A DNA stretch of 64,000 nt from Ornithinimicrobium laminariae (GTDB lineage: Bacteria; Actinomycetota; Actinomycetes; Actinomycetales; Dermatophilaceae), in NCBI RefSeq assembly GCF_019457945.1, contig NZ_JAHZSU010000003.1, positions 186,001 through 250,000 on the forward strand, written 5' to 3'. Shown one piece after another: positions 18,416-27,053 of the stretch (positions are counted from its first letter, which is position 1; every line of letters starts with the position of its first letter). Position numbers and translations under genes: made by a program. The notes under the pieces are model-generated. The model saw only the letters and a program-made list of their open reading frames with translations, had not been told where the DNA came from and did not search any database.

Positions 18416-18916
18416 TTAGGATTCGGTTGGAGGGTCACTGTCCGGGTCGACGGCCTCAAAGTCCTCAGCGGAGACGTTGTCGAGAAACTCTCTAAAGCGC
18501 TCCACCTCGTCCTCATCATCAACCGCCATCGTGACGCCGACCTCTTCAAGAAGCTCGTCGCTGGCCATGATGGGGACAGCTGCCCGCAACGCCAAAGCAA
18601 TAGCGTCCGAAGGCCGAGCCGAGATCTCGTGCTTTCCGCCATCCATCACGAGCTCGGCATAGAAGATGCCGTCTTCCATTGAGGTGAGCAACACGTGGTC
18701 AATTTGGTGGCCCAAGACATCCACCAGAGTGACCATCAAGTCGTGAGTCAGCGGCCGCGGCGGCTCAACCCCCTGCTGTGCATAAGCGATTGCCGTCGCT
18801 TCAGGAGCACCGATCCAGATCGGCACAAAGCGCTGGCCCTCGCGCTCCCGCAGGAGCACGATAGGCGAATTCGTCGGCATTTCGACGCGGACACCGAGGA
18901 CGTCCAATTCCTTCAC
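18416..18916 (-). CDS. Bifunctional nuclease family protein (DUF151)
   Basis: A 166-residue DUF151 protein. The family core L-R-E-R-E-G-Q-R-F-V-P-I-W-I-G-A-P-E-A and A-R-P-S-D-A-I-A-L-A-L-R are both present, followed by an acidic tail. Plant and archaeal relatives have weak DNase/RNase activity, but the bacterial role is not settled. This is the standard actinobacterial neighbour of the two MerR genes. The start is GTG at 18914-18916. A gap of 160 bases separates it from the downstream MerR gene and contains no recognisable feature. Confidence 0.9.
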   Translation of the reverse strand: MKELDVLGVRVEMPTNSPIVLLREREGQRFVPIWIGAPEATAIAYAQQGVEPPRPLTHDLMVTLVDVLGHQIDHVLLTSMEDGIFYAELVMDGGKHEISARPSDAIALALRAAVPIMASDELLEEVGVTMAVDDEDEVERFREFLDNVSAEDFEAVDPDSDPPTES

Positions 18917-18950
18917 GCGACCACCGTACCTGTTCGGTGTCCCGGATCCC

Positions 18951-19706
18951 TCAGTTGGGTTGAGTCAGTCCGGAGCGGACCAGTGCGACGTGCAAAGCCA
19001 GCGTTCTGGCCAAGATGTCTGCCTGTACGTCCTCAGGCTCAGGACCAGCAGCGCCACGGGCTTGCTTGCGCCTTAAAGGTTGAGCAATTTGCTCGGCCAG
19101 TCCGATCTCGCGATCGGCAGCAACACGGAAAAGGCGCAAATGGCGAGCCTCAATGCCGTAGGCAGCCAAGGCAGCTGCTTCACGCGCCACATCTGCGTCG
19201 TCGGCGCCGTGCCGCCCAGCGGCATCGACCCGCAACAGGCCAAAAGATTTCAGGGCGCTATAGGTCGGCATGTCCAAACCCGTTGCTTGGCGCAACTCCG
19301 AAGGGCTCATCCGCACCGTACGGCGGGTGCGCAGGCTCTCTTTGGAGGCAGCCGCTGGCTCACTAGCCGCGCTCGGTGCGGCTTCGGGCTTTTCTGGGAC
19401 TGGTGCAGGCTCATCCAAACCGGGCACCGGAAGGCCGCGATCCAGACGGTCTAGGGCGTCCTTGATGACCTTAAGGGGCCAAAACCGATCACGCTGGGCA
19501 GTCAACACAAAGCGCAGTCGACCGATGTCAGCGTCGCTAAACGTGCGATAGCCGCTTTCGCGCCGGCGTGGCTGCACCAGGCCCTCTGCTTCCAAGAAAC
19601 GAATCTTGGAAATGGTCAGATCGGGAAAGTCTGGTGAGAGAAGAGTCAAGACCTGCCCGATGGATGCACCACCGGGCAGGTCTGATGAGGCTGTCGCTCC
19701 GGTCAC
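18951..19706 (-). CDS. ftsR: FtsR-type MerR-family transcriptional regulator
   Basis: A 251-residue MerR-like protein with an N-terminal winged helix (F-P-D-L-T-I-S-K-I-R-F-L-E-A-E-G-L-V) and the R-R-E-S-G-Y-R-T-F-S-D-A-D-I wing. A Pro/Ala/Glu-rich linker leads to a second helical domain. It is the Rv1828/FtsR orthologue by context, immediately after garA. In Corynebacterium glutamicum FtsR activates ftsZ transcription. The GTG start at 19704-19706 overlaps the garA stop by 3 bases (GTGA), so the two are translationally coupled. No ligand-binding residues are evident. Confidence 0.88.
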   Translation of the reverse strand: MTGATASSDLPGGASIGQVLTLLSPDFPDLTISKIRFLEAEGLVQPRRRESGYRTFSDADIGRLRFVLTAQRDRFWPLKVIKDALDRLDRGLPVPGLDEPAPVPEKPEAAPSAASEPAAASKESLRTRRTVRMSPSELRQATGLDMPTYSALKSFGLLRVDAAGRHGADDADVAREAAALAAYGIEARHLRLFRVAADREIGLAEQIAQPLRRKQARGAAGPEPEDVQADILARTLALHVALVRSGLTQPN

Positions 19707-20158
19707 TGATGTCCGCGATAGAAGACGAGACGGAACTTGCCAATCTGGACCTCGTCGCCCTGCTCAAGGCCGGACTCATCGATCAGTTCACGATTGACAT
19801 ACGTGCCATTGAGGGAGCCCACATCGCGGACCACGTAGGACCCGCTCTCTCGGACAAACACCGCGTGCCGACGCGAGACGGTGACGTCGTCGAGGAAAAT
19901 GTCGCTCTCGGGGTGGCGGCCCGCGCCTACCTCGGCATCGTCCAACAAGAACCGAGCACCCGTGTTGGGCCCGCGCAGCACGATCAACAGTGCAGTGCCC
20001 GGACGCAGCGCGTCGACGGTCTTCTGGTCCTCCGAAGAGAGACGCGGGGCTTCATCCTCATAGGAGTATTCCGATGCTGGCACATCCAAGCCATGAGGAA
20101 TCCGAGCCGTCGTGGGGTCGGTTCCATAGGCGTGGTGCTCACGCTCACGCTCCGTCAC
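19703..20158 (-). CDS. garA: FHA-domain protein GarA/OdhI-like
   Basis: A 151-residue protein with a C-terminal forkhead-associated domain: G-R-H-P-E-S-D-I-F-L-D-D, V-S-R-R-H and G-S-L-N-G-T-Y-V-N bind phosphothreonine. GarA/OdhI inhibits 2-oxoglutarate dehydrogenase and adjusts glutamate metabolism; it is switched off when PknB/PknG phosphorylate an N-terminal E-T-T-S-x-F-R motif. That motif is not found here. The only Thr pair is T16-T17 in D-P-T-T-A-R. The start is GTG at 20156-20158. It sits between gcvH and ftsR in the conserved actinobacterial order. Confidence 0.9.
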   Translation of the reverse strand: MTEREREHHAYGTDPTTARIPHGLDVPASEYSYEDEAPRLSSEDQKTVDALRPGTALLIVLRGPNTGARFLLDDAEVGAGRHPESDIFLDDVTVSRRHAVFVRESGSYVVRDVGSLNGTYVNRELIDESGLEQGDEVQIGKFRLVFYRGHQ

Positions 20159-20238
20159 GGGCGCACCTGCTTTCTTTCAGTCGAATGCCGCCTCAGACAA
20201 CGGCGGAAGATCTTTCCGGGAAGCCCCAGAAAGGCCTA

Positions 20239-20258
20239 CGCCCCACTCTAGTAGGGCG
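20239..20258 (-). terminator. Weak hairpin after gcvH
   Basis: On the minus strand CGCCCTACTAGAGTGGGGCG can fold into a short stem with one mismatch, 15 bases after the gcvH stop, followed by a T-containing stretch. It could be a partial terminator between gcvH and garA. The stem is short and the evidence is modest. Confidence 0.4.
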
Positions 20259-20272
20259 AGGGCCCAGTTGGC

Positions 20273-20662
20273 CTAGGCCACAGAGGCTTTGTATGTCTCC
20301 GCGTCCATCAATTCGGACAAAGAGTCTTCATCAGAGAGCTTCATCTCAAACATCCAGCCGTCACCGTAGGGGTCGGTGTTGATCAGCTCAGGCGTGCCGT
20401 CGAGCTGGTCGTTCACCGCGGTGATCTCGCCTGCCAGTGGCGCGTAGATGTCGCTGACGGACTTGGTGGACTCAACCTCACCGGCGTCGTCACCCGCGGT
20501 GACCGTGTCGCCAACATTCGGCAAGCTGACGTAGACGACGTCGCCAAGGGCGTCCTGCGCGAAGGCGGTGATACCAATGCGAACAGTGCCATCACCCTTT
20601 GAGGCGATCCACTCGTGATCGGAGGTGTACCGCAGGTCATTGGGGTAATCGAACTCGCTCAT
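20273..20662 (-). CDS. gcvH: Glycine cleavage system H protein
   Basis: A 129-residue lipoyl carrier protein. Lys67 in [13 protein letters not shown] is the lipoylation site; D-H-E-W and [12 protein letters not shown] are typical family motifs. It shuttles the aminomethyl group between the P and T proteins. GGAGG 7 bases before the ATG at 20660-20662 fixes the start; the upstream frame to 20704 is not family-like. It lies 64 bases downstream of the DUF881 gene. Regulation by the gcvP riboswitch does not reach this gene, which is transcribed first. Confidence 0.97.
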   Translation of the reverse strand: MSEFDYPNDLRYTSDHEWIASKGDGTVRIGITAFAQDALGDVVYVSLPNVGDTVTAGDDAGEVESTKSVSDIYAPLAGEITAVNDQLDGTPELINTDPYGDGWMFEMKLSDEDSLSELMDAETYKASVA

Positions 20663-20725
20663 GAACGTCCTCCAGGCTGGGTGGCTTCCCGGTGAAGGGG
20701 CCACGTCGTCGTGTCGTATGAAACC

Positions 20726-21868
20726 TTAACGCCCATCGGTGGCTGGGACCGGCTCGGCGTACTGCATTTCGCGCGGTTGCGTGGTTGCGGTGATTGTCAC
20801 CACGTCCGATTCTTCGATAACTACGTCTCCCTCATCGCGGCGCACGCTGTCATTGAAGCCGCCGGGGATCGCTAGCGCACCGGCCAACGTGTGGGAATCG
20901 CCAATGGCAGTCACTGTGTATGGCTGGTTCAAGGTGATGCCGTCGACCGTCAGTTGACCGTCGGCAACGCCGAACCAACTGCTTGCTACGACGCGTGCTG
21001 GACCAATCTGAATGGCTTCGGAGCCAGCGTCTCGCAACTCTTGGATGAGGTCGATCATCGTAGTAGTTGTCAGTTCGCCGTCCGGATCAAGCACTGTGAT
21101 CGTCACGCCCTCCCCCGATACCGGCACTGTCCCAGCCAAAATCTGATAGCTCTCAAGTCGTTGCGCCGCGGCTTCTGCTGCCGCATCGGCACCGTCGGAA
21201 CCCTCCAGCTGAGCCTTATCTTGCTCCAACTGTTGGACTTCGTCCTCAAGCGCGTCAGCGCGGTCAGACACATCATCGAGCAAGGCAACAAGGTCGGCCT
21301 CGCGCAAATTCTCTAGATCGCCTGCCTGGGTGTTTTGCACCTGCGCGACGAGGGCGACGCCGATAGCCAAAGTGACGACAGCGGCTGCAAGGTTGCCGCG
21401 AGTCATCTTGAAACGCCCGAGCCTGGCTAACCGGCGTCGAGCCGTGCTTTTGCTGATCTTGGGGTGAGCACCTTCACCAGCAGGTTGCGCGACAGCATGG
21501 GATGAGGGTGCGGGTTCGACGGCCGGCTCCGCGTCGATGACTTCGTCGTCTTCGGCTTCGTCGTCATCCAGGCTGGGTGTCTGATCCGCAGGAATGGATG
21601 CCTGCGAGATGCCTGACGGCTCAGGTGCAGTCTCATCGGGCTGAGTCGGAGCGGCCTCTTCCGCAGGCTGCACGGGCTGAGTCGGAGCGGCCTCTTCCGC
21701 AGGCTGCACGGGCTCCTGGTCGGGCGCAGGCGCAGGCGCCGCAGCGAACCGTGGGTCTTCCCGAGACTGCTTGGTTTGCGCCGACCGGGCCTTCTTGGCT
21801 GCCTCCTGCGCGATCGCAATACGGCGCGCGTTGGCTTGGGCTTGGCGCTTCTTTTTCTTGTTCGCCAC
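20726..21868 (-). CDS. DUF881 family membrane-anchored protein (long form)
   Basis: A 380-residue protein. Lys-rich start (M-A-N-K-K-K-K), a long Pro/Ala/Glu/Gln-rich region with a tandem duplication, one membrane helix around residues 155-172, a coiled coil (D-A-L-E-D-E-V-Q-Q-L-E-Q-D), and a C-terminal DUF881 domain (V-P-V-S-G-E-G-V-T-I-T-V-L-D-P, I-Q-I-G-P-A-R-V-V-A-S-S). The extended cytoplasmic N-terminus makes it longer than most family members. It forms a conserved cluster with Sbp and a second DUF881 protein. Function is unknown; topology suggests an exported C-terminal domain. The GTG start has GGAG upstream. Confidence 0.87.
   Translation of the reverse strand: MANKKKKRQAQANARRIAIAQEAAKKARSAQTKQSREDPRFAAAPAPAPDQEPVQPAEEAAPTQPVQPAEEAAPTQPDETAPEPSGISQASIPADQTPSLDDDEAEDDEVIDAEPAVEPAPSSHAVAQPAGEGAHPKISKSTARRRLARLGRFKMTRGNLAAAVVTLAIGVALVAQVQNTQAGDLENLREADLVALLDDVSDRADALEDEVQQLEQDKAQLEGSDGADAAAEAAAQRLESYQILAGTVPVSGEGVTITVLDPDGELTTTTMIDLIQELRDAGSEAIQIGPARVVASSWFGVADGQLTVDGITLNQPYTVTAIGDSHTLAGALAIPGGFNDSVRRDEGDVVIEESDVVTITATTQPREMQYAEPVPATDGR
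21641..21712. repeat. Tandem 36-base repeat inside the DUF881 gene
   Basis: Two exact 36-base copies (21641-21676 and 21677-21712) encode a duplicated 12-residue unit of the pattern P-V-Q-P-A-E-E-A-A-P-T-Q. The copies are identical in DNA, so the duplication is recent or actively homogenised. The length is a multiple of three and keeps the frame. Confidence 0.9.
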
Positions 21869-21871
21869 CGC

Positions 21872-22204
21872 TCAGGCTCCGAGGAGGTGACGACGGATCG
21901 CTGCGACGTTCGAGAAGATTCGCAAACCTAGAACGACGACGACACCGGTGGACAGTTGCGCTCCAACTCCGAGTTGGTTGCCAAGGAAGACAATGACGGC
22001 AGCAACGAGCACGTTGGACGCAATAGAGATGACGAAGATCCGGTCGTTAAACATCCCCTCTAGTGAGGCCCTGACTCCACCAAAGACTGCATCGAGGGCA
22101 GCGATGACGGCGATTGCCAAGTACGGCTCCAGAAAGAGCGGCACCTCAGGTTGAAGCAACAGCCCCAGCACGATGCCAACGACGAGCCCCAAAACTGGAA
22201 TCAC
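21872..22204 (-). CDS. sbp: Small basic protein, DUF1290 (Sbp)
   Basis: A 110-residue membrane protein with three hydrophobic helices and the family segment A-L-D-A-V-F-G-G-V-R-A in the first loop. Sbp homologues are conserved in Gram-positives next to division genes or DUF881 genes, but their role is unknown. The GTG start at 22202-22204 is preceded by GGGGAG. It stops 3 bases before the start of the long DUF881 gene and starts 2 bases after the second DUF881 stop, so all three genes are one operon. Confidence 0.9.
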   Translation of the reverse strand: MIPVLGLVVGIVLGLLLQPEVPLFLEPYLAIAVIAALDAVFGGVRASLEGMFNDRIFVISIASNVLVAAVIVFLGNQLGVGAQLSTGVVVVLGLRIFSNVAAIRRHLLGA

Positions 22205-22206
22205 GG

Positions 22207-23085
22207 CTACTCCCCTTCTTCGTTCTTGGTCACGACTTGCGCCACCCTGGTAGTTAGACGCTCGGCTGCTGGAATTGTAATTTCGTCCTCGACGACAACC
22301 TCAGACAGGATGCCGTGTTCATTGCCAAGGTCAATCAGATATTGGCCGGTACTACCGACGGTCAATTCTTGTTCTAGCAATTCTTCGTTCCCAATCGCGC
22401 GGACCTCATACGGCGGGGCGATCCCTTTGAAGTCAACGACGATTGCTGCCCCCGCAAAGCGAATTGAGGAGGTGGACGTGAGCCGCTGATCGTTGATGAC
22501 GATGCCCTCCGCACCGGCGGCCCACATCCCGTTGGTCAAAATCTGTAGGTCTTGGGCGATCACTCGCTCGGCGTCCAACTCCCCGTCAGAGGCAGGTGAA
22601 TTTTCGTCTCGGGGGGCGTCGTTCATCGTGACCAGCACCCCGGGGCCCGACAAAGCGGTGGCGCCAACGGACTCACCGAGGTCTCTAATCTCATCGCCCT
22701 CGGCAATACTGGCCTGCTGTAGTTGTGCTTCCTCAAGAGACGCCACGTCGGCCCGCAGGGATTCGATCTCAGCGCTGTAGCCATCGCCGAGCTCTTGCTG
22801 TGAGTCGATGCGCTCGGCCAGCTCAGTCCGCTCGGCAGCGTCAACGAGATCGGGGGTGCGCAACGTGATGGCAGCTGTCGAAAACAGAAAGCCTAGAATC
22901 AGGCAGGTCAAGATGATCAGTGGCGTCCTGGGCGACGTTGACGCAGTTTTGCCTTCACTCACCCGCTTCTCTGCGGCCGACTCGTAGCCTGGGTCAAGTG
23001 GGCGGTCAAGGACCTCCTGCAGCATCGCCATCGACGCAGCGGGGTCGCGTGGCCCCGTCTCCTCACGCACGATTCGCCACTTCAC
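22207..23085 (-). CDS. DUF881 family membrane-anchored protein
   Basis: A 292-residue protein: about 50 cytoplasmic residues, a membrane helix near residues 52-72 (L-I-I-L-T-C-L-I-L-G-F-L-F), a coiled coil (E-I-E-S-L-R-A-D-V-A-S-L-E-E-A-Q-L), then a DUF881 domain (A-L-S-G-P-G-V-L-V-T-M-N-D-A-P, A-E-G-I-V-I-N-D-Q-R-L). It is the first gene of the DUF881/Sbp/DUF881 operon. The GTG start at 23083-23085 has AAGGGG upstream. The upstream 111 bases, shared with the divergent GPP34 gene, should hold the promoter. Confidence 0.88.
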   Translation of the reverse strand: MKWRIVREETGPRDPAASMAMLQEVLDRPLDPGYESAAEKRVSEGKTASTSPRTPLIILTCLILGFLFSTAAITLRTPDLVDAAERTELAERIDSQQELGDGYSAEIESLRADVASLEEAQLQQASIAEGDEIRDLGESVGATALSGPGVLVTMNDAPRDENSPASDGELDAERVIAQDLQILTNGMWAAGAEGIVINDQRLTSTSSIRFAGAAIVVDFKGIAPPYEVRAIGNEELLEQELTVGSTGQYLIDLGNEHGILSEVVVEDEITIPAAERLTTRVAQVVTKNEEGE

Positions 23086-23196
23086 GCCTACCCCTTTCCT
23101 GGCCTGTGCTAATCGTAGTCGCTGTGCCTGACAGGCCAGCCATTTCGATCAAGTGCGAGTGTTTGGCTGGGCCAAAAGTGCGAGTATCTTCGGCAC

Positions 23197-23907
23197 ATGA
23201 ATGCGGATCTAAATGCAGAACTGCTTGTTGTCGAAGATGTGACGCTGCTCCTCCTCGACGATGAAAAGGGCACCATGGCGAGTTCGCCCGCCATGCACTA
23301 TGTGCTCGGTGGTGCCTTGCTGATCGAATTAGCCCTGTTGGGACGGGCGGAGATGGCGCCACCAGAAAGCCGCTGGAAGGCCGCCAAAGTGAGGTCAGTG
23401 CCGGGCGATCCTTTAATCGACCCGCTCCTGGCAGACGGCTTTGCCACCCTTGATGAGCAGCCACGGGGTGCGCAACAAATCCTGAGCCGACTCGGCCACC
23501 GACTTCAGCCGAAGGTTTCCGAAAGGCTGGCTGATCGCGGTCTTGTAGAGCGCAAGGAATCCCGCATCTTTGGCTTGTTCCCCACTACCGCGTGGCCGGC
23601 CGCGGATCAACTCCATGAAGACAACCTGCGTCAAGAAATTGAAGATGCGTTGGTGCGTGGCCTGACGCCCAACCCACGAACGGCGTCCATCATTGCCCTG
23701 TTGTCGGGGGCAAACCTGCTGAATGTTCTGGTTCATTCCGATTCACGCAAGGACAAGCAGGTGAAGCAGCGAGCCAAGGCCATCGAAGACGGCGACTGGG
23801 GTGCGAGCATGGTGTCGGACGCTGTGGCCGCCGCGAGTGCAGCCATTGCCGCCTCGACAGCGGCGGCGATCGGCGTCGCGGTGTCCACCATCACTGCCTC
23901 AAGCTAG
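23197..23907 (+). CDS. GOLPH3/VPS74 (GPP34) family protein
   Basis: A 236-residue member of the GPP34 family, widespread in actinobacteria and related to eukaryotic GOLPH3, which binds phosphatidylinositol 4-phosphate. The core is visible as V-T-L-L-L-L-D-D-E-K-G-T, L-G-G-A-L-L-I-E-L-A-L-L-G and T-A-S-I-I-A-L-L-S-G-A-N-L-L. The last 30 residues are almost only Ala, Ser, Ile and Val and could form a membrane-seeking helix. The bacterial function is unknown. The ATG at 23197 has no clear ribosome-binding site. The 3' end overlaps the convergent oxidoreductase gene by 4 bases. Confidence 0.85.
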   Translation: MNADLNAELLVVEDVTLLLLDDEKGTMASSPAMHYVLGGALLIELALLGRAEMAPPESRWKAAKVRSVPGDPLIDPLLADGFATLDEQPRGAQQILSRLGHRLQPKVSERLADRGLVERKESRIFGLFPTTAWPAADQLHEDNLRQEIEDALVRGLTPNPRTASIIALLSGANLLNVLVHSDSRKDKQVKQRAKAIEDGDWGASMVSDAVAAASAAIAASTAAAIGVAVSTITASS

Positions 23908-24731
23908 GCGTTCTTCGCGTCGCGCCACGCAAGCCAGCCCTTGATCTCCGACAGGTCATAGTTGGGTCCTGATGTGCTAACAGTGAAGAGCCTCGCGCCA
24001 AACTCAAACTTGGCCTCGGCTTCATCGCTGCCCGGCTCGTCACCGGCCGTTGACACTTCGATTTGCGACATGTCTCGACCCACGGCGCGGCAGTGCCCGG
24101 CCAAGACACCTAACTTGTGCGCTAGGACCTCCGCGTCGACGAAGCTGTGCCAGATGTCAGCATGCTTTGCCACGAGTCGCAATGTCTTCTTCTCGCCGCC
24201 GCCCCCGATAAGCACTGGGATCTTGCGGGTGGGCGCAGGGTTGAGTTTGGACCAGCGTTCCTCGATGACCGGCAGGCTTTCTGCAAGGTCGTTGAGTCGG
24301 CTGCCTGCCGTGCCGAACTCATAGCCGTACTCGTCGTAGTCACGCTCAAACCAGCCGGACCCGGTGCCAAAGATGAATCGCCCCTGGCCGCCCTTGGCGC
24401 TGATGTGGTCGATGGTGCGAGCCATATCAGCCTGCAGGTTGGCATTTCGATAGCTGTTGCAGTTGACCAAGGCACCGATCTCTACCCGCTGAGTCTGCTC
24501 CGCGATCGCAGCCAGCATGGTCCAGGACTCAAAGTGCAGTCCGTCCGCCTCACCAAACAGCGGGAAGAAGTGGTCCCAGTTAAAGATGATGTCGACGCCG
24601 AGGTCTTCGAGTGCCGCAGCGGTCTCACGAATCTTTTCGTATGCCGCGTGCTGGGGTTGAATCTGCACGCCGATACGCACCGGTCGCTTCGCTGGGGTGC
24701 CGCTCGGCTCGCTGCCTGCTGGGTTGGACAT
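23904..24731 (-). CDS. LLM-class F420-dependent oxidoreductase
   Basis: A 275-residue luciferase-like TIM-barrel enzyme. D-I-I-F-N-W-D-H-F, I-G-A-L-V-N-C-N-S-Y-R-N and F-G-T-G-S-G-W-F-E-R-D-Y are typical of the F420-dependent group common in actinobacteria, where the deazaflavin F420 is the hydride donor. The substrate is unknown. GGAGAG 4 bases before the ATG at 24729-24731 supports the start. It stands alone, downstream of tRNA-Pro on the minus strand and behind a strong terminator, so it has its own promoter within 24732-24918. Confidence 0.86.
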   Translation of the reverse strand: MSNPAGSEPSGTPAKRPVRIGVQIQPQHAAYEKIRETAAALEDLGVDIIFNWDHFFPLFGEADGLHFESWTMLAAIAEQTQRVEIGALVNCNSYRNANLQADMARTIDHISAKGGQGRFIFGTGSGWFERDYDEYGYEFGTAGSRLNDLAESLPVIEERWSKLNPAPTRKIPVLIGGGGEKKTLRLVAKHADIWHSFVDAEVLAHKLGVLAGHCRAVGRDMSQIEVSTAGDEPGSDEAEAKFEFGARLFTVSTSGPNYDLSEIKGWLAWRDAKNA

Positions 24732-24924
24732 GGATCTCTCCGATCACCGCGTTGTGGCTACTGCGCTCACTCTAAGCGCCGCACGCGCCTGATCACTGGC
24801 AACGTTTGCTCGGCCTAGGCGACGATGAGGTGTTTTCCGGCCAGTGCACCCTGGAGAACAGACACATGTGCCGTGTTTTGCCTCATCGCGGCGATGGGCC
24901 AGAGCAGGTTCAAGACACAAAAAA

Positions 24925-24953
24925 GCCCTGGTGAGAGTGACTCTCACCAGGGC
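24925..24953 (-). terminator. Rho-independent terminator after tRNA-Pro
   Basis: A 13-base-pair perfect stem (GCCCTGGTGAGAG / CTCTCACCAGGGC) with a 3-base loop is followed on the minus strand by a run of T (24919-24924 read in reverse). It lies 8 bases after the tRNA 3' end. The 187 bases beyond it (24732-24918) hold nothing I recognise. Confidence 0.93.
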
Positions 24954-24961
24954 ACAATCTG

Positions 24962-25035
24962 TCGGGCTGACAGGATTTGAACCTGCGGCCCCCTGACCCC
25001 CAGTCAGGTGCGCTACCAAGCTGCGCCACAGCCCG
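24962..25035 (-). tRNA. tRNA-Pro (anticodon GGG)
   Basis: A 74-base cloverleaf on the minus strand: acceptor CGGGCTG pairs with CAGCCCG, the D-arm contains AGCTTGGTAGCGC, the anticodon stem CCTGA/TCAGG encloses a 7-base loop CTGGGGG with GGG at plus positions 24999-25001, and the T-arm has GGTTCAAATCC. The terminal CCA is not encoded. GGG reads CCC and CCU proline codons. The gene has its own terminator. Confidence 0.97.
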
Positions 25036-25098
25036 AAGCTCCTTGCGGAGCGAGAGGAACATTACCTCAGCCACGCTCGGAATCCGAATCGGCAACGA

Positions 25099-26571
25099 TC
25101 AGCGGCGACGCTTTTCGCGCACCCGCACCGAGATCTCGATCGGTGACCCAGTGAAGCCAAACTCTTCGCGCAGACGACGCTCCAAGAACCGGCGATAGCC
25201 AGCCTCGATGAAGCCACTCGCAAAGACGACAAACTTCGGCGGGCGGGTGTCTGCCTGGGTGGCAAATAGGATGCGTGGCTGCTTGCCCGAACGCACCGGG
25301 TGTGGGTGGGCTGAAGCAATCTCGCCAAAGAAGGCGTTGAGCTTGCCCGTCGGGATCCGGCTGTCCCACGACTCCAGCGCCTGCTCAATGGCAGGAACCA
25401 AACGATTCACGTGACGGCCAGTCGATGCGGAAATGTTGGCCCGCGGCGCCCAGGTGATCTGCACCAATTCGCGCTCAATCTCGCGCTCCAAGTAGTGCTG
25501 GCGTTCTTCGTCCAGGGTGTCCCACTTGTTGTAGGCCACCACGAGGGCGCGACCGGAGTCAACGACCTGCTGGATCACGCGGATGTCTTGCTCGGCAATC
25601 GACTCAGAGACATCAATCAAGACGACGGCAACTTCGGCCTTCTCCAAGGCTCCCTGAGTGCGCAAAGACGCATAGAAGTCGGCGCCACGAGTCATGTGCA
25701 CGCGGCGGCGAATGCCTGCAGTGTCGACGAAGCGCCAGGTCTTGCCGCCAAGCTCAATCAACTCATCGACGGGGTCGCGCGTGGTGCCAGCGACGGTGTC
25801 GACAACAACACGCTCAGAGCCCGCCAGACGGTTCAGCAGGCTCGACTTGCCGACGTTGGGGCGTCCCAGCAGTGCCACACGGCGCGGACCGCCCTCGGCC
25901 CACTCGTCAGTGACAGACGACTCACTCGGCAGCACGTCCAGAACGGCGTCGAGCACGTCGCCACTCCCCCGGCCGTGCAGCGCGGAGACTGGCCACGGTT
26001 GGCCCAGTCCGAGCGACCACAGCATGGCTGCGTCGGCTTCGGTGCGCGGGTCATCAACCTTGTTGGCAACCAAGATCACCGGCTTGCCGGAGCGGCGCAA
26101 CAAGCGCACAACGGCTTCGTCGGTGTCGGTGGCACCGACGGTGGCGTCCACGATGAAGAGCACTGCATCGGCTAATTCGATGGCGACCTCGGCCTGCTCG
26201 GCGACGCGCAGGTGGATGCCAGTGGCATCTACTTCCCAACCGCCGGTGTCGACCAAGGTGAAGTCACGCCCGGCCCACTCTGCCTCATACGAAACGCGGT
26301 CGCGGGTCACCCCGGGGACGTCTTCAACAACGGCCTCGCGGCGACCAATGATGCGGTTAACCAGCGTCGACTTGCCCACGTTAGGACGTCCGACAACCGC
26401 AACGACGGGGCGCGCCTGCACCATGCCGGTCTCAGTGCCCTGATTAGCCGTGCCATCCACCAGTGCGCGGTCGGCATCAGTGAGCTCGAAGTCCTCGAGG
26501 CCAGCCCGGAGGGCGACCTCCATGTTGCTGTCGAGCTCAGCAGGCTCGCCGCTGGGCGGGTTGGTGGTCAT
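25099..26571 (-). CDS. der: Ribosome biogenesis GTPase Der (EngA)
   Basis: A 490-residue tandem GTPase needed for 50S subunit maturation. The first G domain has [15 protein letters not shown] and D-T-G-G-W; the second has [20 protein letters not shown] and N-K-W-D. The C-terminal KH-like domain ends in the basic R-V-R-E-K-R-R-R. About 55 acidic residues precede the first G domain, as in other actinobacteria. The ATG at 26569-26571 overlaps the sufE stop (ATGA). In most relatives der follows cmk directly; here two sulfur-transfer genes lie between them. Confidence 0.97.
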   Translation of the reverse strand: MTTNPPSGEPAELDSNMEVALRAGLEDFELTDADRALVDGTANQGTETGMVQARPVVAVVGRPNVGKSTLVNRIIGRREAVVEDVPGVTRDRVSYEAEWAGRDFTLVDTGGWEVDATGIHLRVAEQAEVAIELADAVLFIVDATVGATDTDEAVVRLLRRSGKPVILVANKVDDPRTEADAAMLWSLGLGQPWPVSALHGRGSGDVLDAVLDVLPSESSVTDEWAEGGPRRVALLGRPNVGKSSLLNRLAGSERVVVDTVAGTTRDPVDELIELGGKTWRFVDTAGIRRRVHMTRGADFYASLRTQGALEKAEVAVVLIDVSESIAEQDIRVIQQVVDSGRALVVAYNKWDTLDEERQHYLEREIERELVQITWAPRANISASTGRHVNRLVPAIEQALESWDSRIPTGKLNAFFGEIASAHPHPVRSGKQPRILFATQADTRPPKFVVFASGFIEAGYRRFLERRLREEFGFTGSPIEISVRVREKRRR

Positions 26572-27053
26572 GACTGCTCCTCATTGGCCACAGTTGTGGC
26601 ATCGCTTTCTAGCCGCAACGCCACCTGGCGCTTGATGCGACTCAACATCCCCACCATCCCACGCATTCGCAGCGGAGAGACAGCCTCGGCCAGTCCAAAT
26701 CGGAAGGGCGCGTCGTCGGGCACGTCCAGCACGGATTGTGCCGGCAGCCCATCGAGGGATTCATACAAAATTCCGGCGAAGCCCTTGGTTGTGGGGGCTT
26801 CGTCTGGTGCCTCAAAGTACAACCGCACGGTGCGGAAGCCGTCGTCTCGCAGCTCCGCGATCACGAAGACTGGGGACTGGCACTCATCGACACGTTCTAG
26901 CTTGTCCAGGTTGCCCGCATACCGCTCGGGCAGATCCGGGACGCCGTCGGCAAGCTCCAGCAAAATCTGCAGGCGTTCTTTGGCGCTGACGGACTGGAAA
27001 TCCTCCGCTAACTCCGCCATCGCCATCGGCAGATCGCTTTCGCGGTGCCCCAT
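26568..27053 (-). CDS. SufE-like sulfur acceptor protein
   Basis: A 161-residue SufE-family protein. The acceptor cysteine is in [22 protein letters not shown] matches the conserved P-T-V-R-G-like loop. SufE takes persulfide sulfur from a cysteine desulfurase. Here the partner is more likely the adjacent sulfurtransferase, whose stop codon overlaps this ATG (TGATG at 27051-27055). This sulfurtransferase-SufE pairing is common in actinobacteria. It is coupled by a 4-base overlap to der downstream. Confidence 0.87.
   Translation of the reverse strand: MGHRESDLPMAMAELAEDFQSVSAKERLQILLELADGVPDLPERYAGNLDKLERVDECQSPVFVIAELRDDGFRTVRLYFEAPDEAPTTKGFAGILYESLDGLPAQSVLDVPDDAPFRFGLAEAVSPLRMRGMVGMLSRIKRQVALRLESDATTVANEEQS

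Noticed and set aside
24823..24888. CGATGAGG ... CCTCATCG inverted repeat in the gap before tRNA-Pro
   Set aside because: Eight-base arms about 50 bases apart are expected by chance at this scale and no context supports a function.
24744..25019. Open reading frames across tRNA-Pro and its terminator
   Set aside because: They read through a clear tRNA cloverleaf and hairpin, with no family features.
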